From Ulota crispa (lineage: Eukaryota > Streptophyta > Bryopsida > Orthotrichales > Orthotrichaceae): a DNA stretch of 64,000 nucleotides. Of this stretch, positions 35,528-46,472 are shown piece by piece. The stretch is from the NCBI GenBank assembly GCA_963920765.1, contig OY987245.1:9502727-9566726 (forward strand), written 5' to 3'. The notes beneath the pieces are model-generated. The model had not been told where the DNA came from and did not search any database. It saw only the letters and a program-made list of their open reading frames with translations. A program made the position numbers and the translations under genes. Each line of letters begins with the position of its first letter. Position 1 is the first letter of the stretch.

Positions 35528-35914
35528 GGTAGCAACACCCATAAGTGCCCATGTCTCCATGGGTGTAACGTACGCATGTGTTGGGTTGTCAGTGACTTCC
35601 ACATATTAAAAGAATTGGTTATGGATACTTAAGTGATGGTTGTGGGTGACAAAATGATGATTATAAGTGACTTGCATGACGGTTTTGAGTGCCCCATTGT
35701 GTTGCTTTTAGCATCTCCTATACACAACTATACATTTTCAATGATTTAGGACTTTGAAAAATCTTTGTGAATAAATGCTTGCAATTGGAACTTTGAAATT
35801 GATGCCAATATTTTTAATTTCCTCTTGCTAACTTACAGTAAACTTTTCAAACTTTTTAAATTGATTTTTCCTACTCCAAAATCCTTAGTTTCACACTTGT
35901 GGGTGTTGCTACTT
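35527..35914. mobile_element. MITE B6 (AGGTAGCAACACCC ends) abutting A9
   Basis: Starts at the terminal TTAA of A9: AGGTAGCAACACCCATAAG; inverted right end TGTGGGTGTTGCTACTT followed by TA. Confidence 0.75.
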
Positions 35915-36050
35915 TACATATAGCCTTGTGATTTTAGTAGTATGATGGATGAAAAGTAAAAACAACAAAAATTAACTATATGAATAAAAAGTGAAAGTTG
36001 AATAATACTGACTTTATATGAATGAAAAATGAAAGTTGAATATTGACTAC

Positions 36051-36709
36051 TTATCCCGTAAATGCCGAGGCAACCATATTTGGGTCTTTAAAAAATTTGA
36101 AGATGAATAAAAGCTTACCAAATCACTATTTTCACTTTTTTTTTCTTTCTATACTAATTCTTTTTAAGTATGTTTTCAACACCAAAAATCTGATTTTGAA
36201 AATGAAAGCTCATGATTTTTCTACTCAAGATTTTGTATAAGGATGTCCACTGCAATCTTAAGTTTATTATTAGTGTTGGAAGATCTTGAAAATGAGCCTC
36301 AAACGCACTAGAGCTTGGAGACAAATCTACATTAGAAATCCATTTAAAAAATATATATAGGAGAAGATTTTGAAAGCCATAAATTGATTACAAGTAGACA
36401 TGTAATGACCTTAAACCTCATGTTTTTTTTGGTGTCCAACTTTTTAGGTTTGACATGTGAAATGAGGATTAGAAGACTTCAAGTCACTTTTGCCATTTTA
36501 ACACCTTCATGTTTAAACATTATAATCTTTCAAACTACAAGTGATAGTGATGTATTTCCTTTTCCCATGTAATTTCTAACATGTTTAGTTTGAATTTGTA
36601 TTATTAAAATTGAAAAAAACTAGATGAAATTTATGAAAAGGTTGATTGTTTGTTCAGTTTCATGGAAATTCCAAGAAGTTCAAATAGGCCTTGGGAATTT
36701 AGGGGTTAA
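36051..36709. mobile_element. MITE A10 (A1 subgroup)
   Basis: Left end TTATCCCGTAAATGCCGAGG, right end GGGAATTTAGGGGTTAA. The interior closely follows A1 (AGTGTTGGAAGATCTTGAAA). Confidence 0.8.
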
Positions 36710-36740
36710 AAGATGAAAACTAAAAGTTTCAAATATTGAC

Positions 36741-37669
36741 TTAACCCCAAAAGGACCATTGTCCCTTTGGGGGACAGGTTGGACTTTGGGCACATACCTA
36801 TGGCTGAACTACTTTATGTGATTTTTTGAAACTTTTATTGAAGGTGTGGGGTTCAATGATCTACATGGGAGTCTAACATTTTCTTCATTCCAACATTTGA
36901 GGAAGAAGTTATGCATGAATTTATGAAAATATGGGGAGGACTACCCGTCCAGGCAGTCCAAAAACTTCTTTAAAATTTCTTTTAAAAAAATTTGAAATTA
37001 ATTCTTTAGATTATATCATTCATGAGAAGTTTTGAATCATTCTGTTTTAATCAATGACAAGAAAGTTATGAGGAGTGTTTGTTTGTGGGCAATTATGTGA
37101 TCTCTGCTCTAAAATAAACTTTGAAGACCTTTGTTTTGCTCAATTTTCAATATTTTGGAAAAAAAAATAAAGAAAAGGAAGTAGGTTGTTATCACAACAT
37201 TATCACCATTGGGATTGGCCTTTTTCATTTCCATAATTAAATTCTTAACAATTTAGTGTTTTGACTCAATCTCTACTTATTTTTACTTACTATTTTTTCC
37301 CATGTTTTGTAAAGTTCCAATTGATTTGAAAATGCTCCCACACATACCTAACTTGATCTCCTACGTGGAATAAATAAATTGCAAATTTGGGTAGAGCAAT
37401 TTTTTTGTTATAAGAGTGGTCAAAGGCTTCTAAAATTTTTGGGTAGCATGGAAATTTTTTTTTTTTTCACTTTAGATGTAAATATCTCACTCCTCTCCAT
37501 TTGGAATGAGTTGGTTTTTTTTCCACAAGTACCTCTTCTAGTCTAGGGCAAAATCCTATGGTTGGATTTTCCAAAAACAAAACATAAAATCCCTTTTCTC
37601 TAAACCTCTTAGAAGTGGCAATATTTAGTGATTTTGGCAAGAAAAAGAGCTTGGTCCTTTAGGGGTTAA
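36741..37669. mobile_element. MITE A11 (A3 subgroup)
   Basis: Left end TTAACCCCAAAAGGACCATT, right end TTGGTCCTTTAGGGGTTAA; the interior is as in A3 and A7. Confidence 0.8.
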
Positions 37670-37739
37670 TTATATATGGATGAAAGGTGTATACATTAGT
37701 GCTTCTATTCATTTTTTCCTCACTTGCATAAGCATGTAT

Positions 37740-38558
37740 TAGGGGGTTTCAAACATAAAATTTAGCCTATGAGTTTCTCACCTCACAGGAATTCAGGTCA
37801 CTAGTGACTAATTTTTGTTCACTGATCACATGCCCAAAGTCTCAGACACCCATGAGTTTGCGTTGTGGGTTCCGCTTTTGCAACAACTACGCCGCAAGAG
37901 CACCAACACAAGCGCAAGCAACGCAAGTACGAGGAGCACAGCAAGGGTGGAAGCAAGATGGGTGGGTGACGATCTCTGTCTGCATTTACGCTTGTCTCCA
38001 AAGCACTGCTCACCAGAGGCACGAAGATGAATTTTTGGAGTTCACTCCTAACGTGAATCATGTTAGGAGTGAACTTCAGAGGTGAGTCACCTCTTTGTTC
38101 ACTAGTGAATAGGGGGTTTTAAACATCAACTTTTTTTGGTGACTCTTGTTGTTGTTCACCTTGATGGATCCACTAGTGAATAGGGATGTGACTCACCTCT
38201 AGAGTTCACTCATAATGTGATTCACCTTAGGAGTGAACTCTAGAAATTCACCTTTGTGCCTCTGGTGAGCAGTGCTTTGGAGACAAGTGTAAATGCAAAC
38301 GAAGATTGTCACCCACCCATCTTGCTCCCACTCTTGCCCTGCTCCTTGTACTTGCACTGCTTGTGCTTGTGCTGGTCCTGCTCTTGCAACGTAGTTGTTG
38401 CTAAAGTTGAACCCTAAACGAAATCTCACACAAACTCATGCAAACTCATGGGTGTCTGAGACTTCAAACAAGTGAGCAAGCCAAAATAATTCACTAGTGA
38501 CCTGAATTCCTGTGAGGTGAGAAACTTGTAGGCCAAATTTTATGTTTGAAACCCCCTA
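37740..38558. mobile_element. Foldback G1/G2, an inverted dimer
   Basis: The outer ends TAGGGGGTTTCAAACATAAA and TTTATGTTTGAAACCCCCTA are perfect complements. The two arms (37740-38045 and 38215-38558) carry inverted copies of GTGCTCACC..CAGAGGC, CATCTTGC and CAAAGCACTGCT. An internal second start, TAGGGGGTTTTAAACATCAA, lies at about 38110. Open frames inside are by-products. Confidence 0.8.
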
Positions 38559-38559
38559 A

Positions 38560-38886
38560 TAGGGGGCTTCAAACATCAACTTTTTAAAGTGACTCAAGTA
38601 ACGATTCACCTTTGTGAATTCACTCGTGAACTGTGAGGTGGCTCACCCCTGGATTTCACTCCTAACGTGATGCACATGAGGAGTGAACTTCAGAAACTCA
38701 CCCTCGTGGCTTCTCGCGGCTCATTCACCTGCGTTCTCAAACCCCTAAACTTCTCTCACAGAAACTTCCACAAATTCAGTGATGTCTCAAACTTTGCCAG
38801 TGCGAGGGAACCAAAACAATTTACTGATACCGGAAATCCTGTGAGTGAGAAGTTCGAGGGCCAGATTTCATGTTTGAAGCCCCCTA
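38560..38886. mobile_element. Foldback G3
   Basis: A complete monomer: TAGGGGGCTTCAAACATCAA to CATGTTTGAAGCCCCCTA, immediately after G1/G2. Confidence 0.8.
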
Positions 38887-38942
38887 ATGCTTCTGTTCAT
38901 TTTTTCCTCACTCGCATAAGCATATATTCGAGGCTCAGCAGT

Positions 38943-39025
38943 GTCGTTAGGGTTAGGGCTTAGGCGGGGGGGGGGGGGGGCAGGAAGCCAGGAACCATGA
39001 TCAATCGAGGTGGTGCTCAACGACA
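38943..39025. repeat. Telomere-like runs and a poly-G tract upstream of TrpRS
   Basis: TTAGGGTTAGGG and a 14-15-base G run at about 38965-38979, then TTTAGGGTTTAGGG at about 39027. This is the plant telomere-like 'telo-box' type often found near translation-gene promoters. Confidence 0.6.
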
Positions 39026-39239
39026 GGTTTAGGGTTTAGGGTGTCGCTCCGTCTTCGTCCCGGTTTCCCTCACTTTCGCGTAATTTTTCTCTTCTCTCTC
39101 GTTCAATCAAGCATCTCCTTCTCTCGTTACTCTGTCTCATTGCTGTAGATGAGAGATGGCGAGGGGAGCAGAGAAAGCGGAGCAAACATGACGACGACGA
39201 CGACGCTGTGCTTACGGCAGTATCAGAGTTGACATTCAC

Positions 39240-39676
39240 GACAGCTACGAGGGCAAGACCACCGCTTGTAGTAGAAGTGATGTTCTTGCATGGTTTCTTG
39301 TTTTCTTGCAGACAGGTGCCTGCCGGATTCCGGAATCATCATCGTCACCGCACTGCCATTTGCTAACTAACTATCTCGGTTTCTTCTCCGATTACTACTC
39401 AACCAACCGGCTCTTACTCCGATCCCCGATACTCAAGTAAGGTATGTACACCCAAAAGCGACACTTACTTCAGATAGTAATTGGGAGGGTGTTTCTGAGA
39501 ATCTAATGGCATGGGCTTGTTAGGAAATGAGTACAGGTCCATTCAAGCAAAATTGTTTTTGGAATTTTCTGAGATGGTATGGATACGTTATGAATTGTTG
39601 AAGGTAACTCCCTAGATTGACCACTAGACTCTTGAAAAAGCAACAACAAAAGACCATGTCAATTTTTTTCCTACAG
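39240..39676 (+). promoter_or_regulatory. 5'UTR exon and 5'UTR intron of the TrpRS gene
   Basis: A likely noncoding first exon ends at CTCAA|GTAAGG (donor GT at 39437). The acceptor TTTCCTACAG|AA is at 39676, 16 bp before the start ATG. The transcription start is not visible. AGGTATGTACACCC at about 39440 matches the B8 terminus but has no partner, so it is probably a solo end or chance. Confidence 0.5.
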
Positions 39677-39692
39677 AACTCCCCGGATTGTG

Positions 39693-42600
39693 ATGGCACC
39701 ATCGGCGGATGATGAAGAGAAAGGGACCACGGAGGTGGAGGTGGCGCAGCAGGTGGTGACGCCGTGGGAAGTAGGGACCAAGGAGGGCGGCAAGATCAAC
39801 TACGACAAGCTCATCGTGGATTTCGGATGCAACAAGATGGATTCCCACATGGTTTCTCGCGTGGAGCGTCTCACTGGTTGCCCTGCGCATCCGTTCCTCC
39901 GACGGAACGTGTTCTTCGCTCACCGAGACTTCGACAAAATCCTCGATTCCTACGAGAAAGGGGAGAAGTTCTACTTGTACACGGGACGGGGACCATCTTC
40001 GGAGTCTCTGCATCTGGGACACCTTGTTCCCTTCATGTTTACCAAGTAGGTATCTGTATTGTTTGTCTTGCAATGTCTGGTAGGTATTGCAGTTTGATTC
40101 CTAAAGTTTTAGGTTTTAGGTTTTAGGGTTTATATTGTCTGGCAATTTTTGCTATCGCAGTTTGCTTCCTAGGATTATAGGGTTTGGGGTTCAGGATTTG
40201 CTTTCTAGGATTTTAGAGTTTTGGGTTCAGGATTTGTATCGCAGTTTGGTCGCAGTTTGCTTCCTAGGATTTTAGGGATTCGGGTTACAGGATTTGTATC
40301 GCAGTTTGATTTCTGAGGGTTTCGGGTTTAGGGTCCTAGGATTTTAGGGTTTAGGGTTCAGGATTTGTATTGTGTGGCGGTTGATTTATAGGTTTTTAGT
40401 GTTTAGGGTTTTGTGAATGGTGTTAAGAGCCTACTTGTTTGTTCATGTGATCAGGTACTTGCAGGATGCGTTCAAGGTTCCTCTGGTGATCCAACTGACG
40501 GATGACGAGAAGTTCATGTGGAAAGACTTGAAGTTGGATGAAGCTCGGCGTCTGGCTCGTGAGAACGCCAAAGATATCATAGCCTGTGGGTTTGACATCA
40601 GTCGTACATTCATTTTCTCCGATTTCGAATATGTTGGGGGGTAGCTTTTCCAACCCTTGCACTGCCGTAGTAACCTACCTACCGTTTAGGGCTGGGAAAT
40701 TGGTCGAAATTGACAGGAGTGTTATCTTAGATGGCATTTTTGAAGACGTGGTGTATGTACATAACTTCAACAAAAATTCTTCGTTCATTTTCACGTTTGA
40801 ATTGGTAGAGAAAATTAAACGTGGTGTGATGTGGCAGGGAGTTTTATCGAAATATGGTTCGCATCGCTAAGTGCGTCACTCTGAACCAAGTAATGCTCTT
40901 TTCATGCTTAAGCTTATATATTTTGAGAATTATGGTGGGTGGTTTGTGTATAGGAACCCTGAAATTAGGGTTTAGGGTTTAGGAGTGAACGATAAAGGGC
41001 TTCTAACCAGAAGACTTTACTGCAGGTTAGAGGTATCTTTGGATTTGTTGGCGAGGATCCTATTGGGAAAGTTATGTTTCCGCCTGTCCAAGTAAGTATT
41101 ATCATATTGTTTTCCTTGATCCTAGTTAGCCTGTTCCTGCAATTTCATCCCCTCTGTTTCTCTATGATTTCCAGCAGATGAAAATTTTCAAACTGGGCTC
41201 ATCTCAATGCATTCTCCTCTATTGCATGCATCGGCACTGGAAATATGCTTGAATTCACCAGAGAATGAAGTATTGAAATTTTGGAAGTTCTGCAGGCTGC
41301 CCCATCATTCCCAACCTCTTTTCCACATTTGTTTGGAGATGCAAGGCAATCTAAGGATATGAGATGCCTGATACCATGCGCCATTGATCAGGTGCTTCTT
41401 AACTTACCAGTCGAATCTCTTAATTTTGATATTGATGTGGACTGAAAATGTTTTCTGAACTCCCTTCTTCGTTTTCTTCCAGTTCATCCAATTTTAAATT
41501 TTCGTTGTCGTCATTTTACTCTTTTCCGTCTGCTTACCCCCGTCCACAATATTTTGCAGGACCCTTATTTCAGAATGACAAGAGATGTTGCTCCTCGACT
41601 TGGCTTCAACAAACCAGCTCTCATTGAATCGTTGTTTTTCCCTGCTTTGCAGGTGAATAATAATATCTCTAGGTTTTTCACTTGTGACCTTTCTTGGATT
41701 GCTTCATTGACATGAATTCCAATTCAGAATTGTAGATCTCACTGTTTTATGTGGCTGTTGTAGGGTGAAAGTGGAAAGATGAGTGCCAGTGATGCCAGTT
41801 CAGCAATTTATGTTACAGACAACCAAAAACAAATCAAGGATAAGGTATGTCGAAGTAATAGTTGCTGCGTATATTTTGCACATTTGCAAGTTTTTTCCAA
41901 ATCGCAAACCCGTTCTTTAGTGATCCTATTTGTGTTCAGTGAGTTTTACCTGAACGGAGTTTTCAACTTGCAGATCAGTAGGTCGTTCTCTGGAGGACGA
42001 GATACTGCCGAGGAACAAAGAAAGTATGGTGCTAATATAGAGGTTCGGACTTCTCCTATTTTGTTGGCGTCAAACAATGAATTTATTTCTTTTTCTTTTT
42101 CTTTTTCTTTTTCTTTTTCTTTCTCTTTTTCTTTCTCTTTTTTTAGTTTGCTGACCTGTAACATTTGACTCACTTCTTTTGCAATGCTTGCAGGTCGATG
42201 TTTCAGTTAAGTATTTAGGGTTCTTTCTGGATGATGACAAAGAGCTGGCGCGCATCAAAGAAGTAAGATAACAGTTGATTGCCAAGTCCTTCACAATCAA
42301 TTCTCGTCTATCAAACCTTGTAACGGTTCTAGATTTGAGCTAGCAAAGTCTTCTGCAGATACTTCATGTTCTCGTCATAAGGATTCATTGTTTTTTCTTT
42401 TGCTTTGCAGGAATATAGAACAGGGAAACTGCTTACTGGCGAAGTTAAGAAGATTTTGATCGATGTACTGGTCACTCTTGTAGAACGTCACCGTAGAGCT
42501 CGTGCTGCAGTTACTGAGGAGGTATGTTTCATTACCTTACCCTTTTCCACTTTTCCTTTTTTGTTTTTTCCATTGGTTGAGCAACGTGCACCCAAGAATG

Positions 42601-43038
42601 CATGGAGATAAGAAACTAATGGATTGAATGAATCATCCATGTGTATAATCTCATCCACATCTTATAATGTTAATTACTGCCATCCAAATTTTGGCGTATT
42701 TAGTAATGTTGGCGATCTCCTTATGTTTCAATGTTTTTAAAAATAATGAGATAAATAAACAAGCTACTTATATGTGTAAATTGCATGATAACTTCCCTCA
42801 CTAAAGTATTGCTTTGATTTTATTTCATATTTCAAGCAAAATAATAATCTCAACTTTATTAGGTTGGACTATGGGGGTGTCTGTCCAGCAGTTGGGGGGG
42901 TCCGTGTAGTCACTCTCTTATTTTATTGCAACGCAAAGCCTGCAAATTCATGGTCATGAAATTCTAATGCATCCTCTGCTATTGCAGATGGTGGATGTAT
43001 TTATGGCTGCAAGGCCGCTGCCGCATATGTTTGGGTAG
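39693..43038 (+). CDS. Tryptophanyl-tRNA synthetase, cytosolic type
   Basis: Charges tRNA-Trp; class I aminoacyl-tRNA synthetase of the eukaryotic cytosolic type. Eleven coding exons: 39693-40045, 40455-40640, 40838-40889, 41026-41091, 41296-41391, 41560-41652, 41764-41844, 41974-42042, 42194-42262, 42411-42521 and 42988-43038. All have GT-AG junctions and consistent phase, giving 408 aa, close to plant homologues. HIGH-type signature: [20 protein letters not shown]. The KMSKS loop appears as [12 protein letters not shown], the KMSAS form of eukaryotic TrpRS. The core is conserved ([54 protein letters not shown]). There is no WHEP extension and no transit peptide, so it is probably cytosolic. 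The TGATGGC start follows directly on a 5'UTR intron. Intron 10 holds a family F repeat and intron 8 a CTTTTT microsatellite. Confidence 0.95.
40110..40420. repeat. Telomere-like TTTAGGG-rich repeats in TrpRS intron 1
   Basis: Irregular repeats of TTTTAGGGTTTAGGG, CAGGATTTGTATCGCAGTTT and TCCTAGGATTTTAGGG. A further TTAGGGTTTAGGGTTTAG lies at about 40965 in intron 3. They look like expanded local duplications with telomere-like cores. Confidence 0.75.
42086..42143. repeat. (CTTTTT)n microsatellite in a TrpRS intron
   Basis: A pyrimidine-only tract of repeated CTTTTT with CTTTCT variants, between exons 8 and 9. It lies about 50 bp from the next acceptor and may act as an extended pyrimidine tract. 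Confidence 0.9.
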
Positions 43039-43141
43039 CAGAATAAGCCCAGTAGGAGTATGGAAATTACAATGACATTGGAAATGAAGAGTTCAAGTGT
43101 TATTGATGTGGCTGAAGCTTTTGTTTGGTCACAGTTTTTTT

Positions 43142-43449
43142 TTAACCCGTAAACGTCGAGGAGGACGAAAAACGTCCTCCGACTTTAAAAAAAGATTTTG
43201 TGATTCAGAAAAAGTTGTTTTTCATCTGGTTTTTTTTTCAGAAGTGACCATAAACACATGGTTTGTCTTGGAAGACAAAAAATTATCTCTTGAGATGCAT
43301 TCATTTTTTTTTATAACCCAAATTGTGATAAGATTTAAAAACATGGTGTTAGCTCCCAAGTTGCCCTTCTTGCAATTTTCATGAGGGCACATTGTAGAGT
43401 GCTACAGGCAGGGCAAGCCATGGTGATCCATTCATCCTTTAAGTGTTAA
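43142..43449. mobile_element. MITE A12 just downstream of TrpRS
   Basis: Begins TTAACCCGTAAACGTCGAGG about 100 bp after the TrpRS stop, so probably in its 3'UTR or terminator region, and ends CCTTTAAGTGTTAA. Subgroup with A14, A16 and A17 (GGCAGGGCAAGCCATG-like interior). Confidence 0.65.
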
Positions 43450-43702
43450 AGTGCCCTCTGGCACCCACTATTTGAATTATAAGACCTAGATCAAAATACG
43501 AGTTTTTTCTTCTTCCAAGGGGCTTGCATTGCCTGTGGATTAGTTTCCTTAATTTTAGCATGTTTTAGTTGTAGTGGTAACATAGATTGTAGCTGTGAGT
43601 TTGAATATGTGAAGCCAGGGCTCTTGAAATTGCAGTATTTTGTAATTATAAGTGTGTCAAGATTGCTTGTGTCAGCGTTGGATCTGATGCATGAACACAG
43701 TT

Positions 43703-43861
43703 AGGTAGCAACACCCATAACCATCAACTTAAGGGTTTGAACATGATGATTATTAATAAACATCTAGCAAATCATAGGATCCTATTAGCAAGAGAATGAT
43801 GAGTTTGCACTTTTGAATGTATTATTTGAATACTGTGAGAATAAGTTGTGAATTTATAAAG
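43703..43861. mobile_element. Truncated MITE B7
   Basis: AGGTAGCAACACCCATAACC left end with the B interior (GGGTTTGAACATGATGATTA). It breaks off into C3 before reaching its other end. Confidence 0.7.
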
Positions 43862-44171
43862 AGCTTATTGAAGTTTGCAATATTTACATAGATATCCCTA
43901 CTTTTTCAGAAATTACACAAATACCCTTGGACCAAAATTTGAGATGTTTTTTGATTGTGCATGCCACTTCTCTTCTTCCTTTGTGCACATCTTGTTTCTT
44001 TTTTGTTTCATTACATTTCCTTCTTCAACATTGGTCATGAAGGAAGTAAGAGCACAACAATACTGAAAGGCCTTAAAATTTTGGTCCAAGGGTATTTGTG
44101 TAATTTCTGAAAAATCAAAGGTATCTATGTAAATATTGCAAACTTTAGGGGTATCCATGAAATTTTTCCTT
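43862..44171. mobile_element. MITE C3 (left end shortened)
   Basis: TTGAAGTTTGCAATATTTAC to GGTATCCATGAAATTTTTCC, with the central GTGCATGCCACTTC and AAGAACAC-type arms of C1. Confidence 0.7.
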
Positions 44172-44328
44172 TGAAATAAGGCTAGCACATCTTAAGGTAT
44201 GTTCACACTTTGTGTTAAGAGGGGTAGTATCGAAGTAAAATTATATGTATTTGAACACACGTTTAGATTGCATTCATATCAGTGTTTTGTTGCTTGGCTA
44301 TAAATAGCCAAAATTCACCTTAAAATTT

Positions 44329-45308
44329 GGAGAAATTACAAAATGAGTAACAAAAACAAAAGATATTATAGTTTGGGTAATAGTTTGAGAGTAATTACAA
44401 TTTGGGTAACAAAATCTGATAACCTCAATGGATTTTGCAACTGTTGAAAGCATAAGCCGTTGAAGCCAACATTGACGCCATTGCCAACTTGTCATTGGTC
44501 ATGATCCTTGTTCTTTGAGTTGCCATTGATCACAACTTAGAGAACAAGGATCATGACCAATGACAAGTTGACAATGGCGTCAATGCCGGCTACAACAGCT
44601 TGCACCCTCAATAATTGCAAAATCCATTGAGGTTGTCAAATTTTGTTACCCAAATTGTAATTACTTTCGAACCGTTACCCAAACTATAATTAGAGATGGG
44701 AACACAAAGATCCATTCCTCAATCACACCCCTCCCACACCATCAATATTTCACTAAATCTAAAATTTAAAATTACACATGTTGGAAGCACTTGTAATGGC
44801 ATGAGAATATATTGGTTTTAGACTAATGGTGAACTTGAAATCATTTTAAAAGTATTTTAATCATAATTTGATGCTTTTACTAAATGATTTTTTTATTAAC
44901 ACTTCTCCTAATTTGATTCATGTCAAATTTTAGTGCATTGTGTCCCTCTTTCTATCTACAAGAGGCTCGCTTGAGTTGAGGCAATTTCAAGCTTTAGAAG
45001 GTGGTTAAATGCTAAAAAATTGTTGGTGGAAGACTAAAAGTTGATGAATATAGCATATTTGGTAGTGCAAAATTGCACTTGGCATGAGTTAAAGGCATGG
45101 AGTTGGAATGCTCTACATCTCAATATTTAATGCATGTTTTCCCCTTTTATAGGCTTTTAAATATGTAATTGGTTTTAGATTTGGCAAAGAATTGATTACA
45201 TGGAGAGGGCTTGAGTGAGGAATGGATCTTTTTGTCCACATCTCTACATTCAAATCGTTATCCAAACTGTAATTTCTTTTGTTTTTGTTACTCATTTTGT
45301 AATTTCCC
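44329..45308. mobile_element. Element J with a long internal hairpin
   Basis: Outer inverted ends GGAGAAATTACAAAATGAGT and CATTTTGTAATTTCCCC. Inside, 44362-44694 folds into one near-perfect hairpin (arm motif CATTGGTCATGATCCTTGTT, then GTTTGGGTAA and its complement). Confidence 0.75.
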
Positions 45309-45589
45309 CTTAAAGTTTTCTTCATTATCACTAAAGAAAATAAACTTGAAAAAGAGTGTCTCCATAGCCAATGTTCACTTCTAATTGATTACACTATGGC
45401 CAAGCCATGATTGCCATATATGAATTCCCTTATTAGTTGATTGACATTGCCAATCCAATCTCCAACCAAAATAATATGGGTGACATGTTAGCCACATATT
45501 TCATCTTTCACACTCTATTTGTAGTACTTTTTCAAAAGTTGTGGCCAATACACTTCATTTGCGCCTCTTTACTTGTGTAATAAAAAACC

Positions 45590-46143
45590 ATTGGTAGCCA
45601 ATATTCTATCTACTTTTCTTCTTGCCACTTTTCTTCTTCCTTGTGCGCACAAGTAACAAGAAAGAAGTAGTGTGCACACAAAGGCAAAAGGAAAGTGGCA
45701 TGCACAACAAAAAAAAAAGCTTGAAAATTTTGAAAATTTTGGTCCAGAGGTATTTGTGAAATTTTTGAAAAAGCAGAGGTATCTATGAAATTATTGCAAA
45801 CTTCAGGGGTAAGGTATGTACACCCATAAGTGTCAAACTAAGGATTTTGAACTTGATGAGTATCAATAAGCAGCTAGCAAATTATAGGGTCCTATTAGAA
45901 ACAAAAAAATAATAAGTTTGCACTTTTGAATGTATTATTTGGATACTGTGAGAATAAGTTGTGAATTTTTAAAGAGCAAACTGCCATTGCACCCATAACC
46001 ACTTTCAAGATTTCATGTTCACATGTTGTACATCCTTGTCATTACATCTATTCACTTTCACAGATTTTCCAAGATTTCAAAGATGACGGTTATGGGAAAA
46101 CTGACGCTTATGGGTGTACATACCTTATCCATGAAATATTCCT
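45590..46143. mobile_element. Partial MITE C4, split by B8
   Basis: The central and right parts of C (GTGGCATGCACAAC; GGTATTTGTGAAATTTTTGA; TCCATGAAATATTCC). B8 sits at GGGG|TA|TCCATG. Confidence 0.7.
45812..46125. mobile_element. MITE B8 (AGGTATGTACACCC ends) nested in C4, TA duplication
   Basis: Ends AGGTATGTACACCCATAAG and CTTATGGGTGTACATACCT. The empty site GGGGTATCCATGAAA is seen in C1 and C3, so exactly TA was duplicated on insertion. The interior is shared with B3, B5 and B7. Confidence 0.85.
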
Positions 46144-46201
46144 AAAAAAACCCTGATTCATATTGCTAAAATCCCTCCTAACACCGAGTGTGAACATACC
46201 C

Positions 46202-46472
46202 TGACTGGCCTGGTCGGTAAGGTCAACGAACCAATCAGTCTTCTAGAAGCGCGGTAATAGGCCACCTCCGCGCCTGTCTGTCTCGCACCCTAGACCTTCC
46301 CCGCAAGCAAACTTGCTAACCCTAGTCATGCATTTGCGATATCTGCCGCGAGAATCTGGTATTGTTTTACGGCGAACTTTTTTCTGTGTTGGCATCGGAA
46401 TATCGTTTTTGTCTGCTCGAAGGAAGCGATCGTCTTCGTCGTCGTCGTGCGGTTTGAAGGAATTTTGCAAGC
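46202..46472 (+). promoter_or_regulatory. Presumed promoter and 5'UTR of eIF1A
   Basis: A GC-richer stretch between element I and the eIF1A ATG. It contains AACCCTAGT and GTCTTCGTCGTCGTCGTG. Core elements are not resolvable; assigned by position. Confidence 0.4.

Larger units (their letters stand above)
44195..46201. mobile_element. Composite element I, about 2 kb, packed with other insertions
   Basis: Ends AGGTATGTTCACACTTTGTG and its near-complement ACACCGAGTGTGAACATACC; the next bases also pair (TTAAGAGG with CCTCCTAA). Inside are J with its hairpin (44329-45308), then C4 and B8. The original element was probably a few hundred bp. No transposase ORF. Confidence 0.65.

Noticed and set aside
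37804-38085. Overlapping open frames on both strands
   Set aside because: They lie in the arms of foldback G1/G2, where inverted GC-rich sequence creates paired frames.
39036-39239. Minus-strand Ser/Arg-rich frame
   Set aside because: Lies in the promoter/5'UTR region of TrpRS on the opposite strand, with CT-rich composition.
39440-39456. AGGTATGTACACCC in the TrpRS 5'UTR intron as a B8 copy
   Set aside because: No inverted partner nearby; it could be a solo end or chance.
41779-42300. Frames through the CTTTTT microsatellite
   Set aside because: They read through the microsatellite and run over TrpRS exon-intron boundaries.
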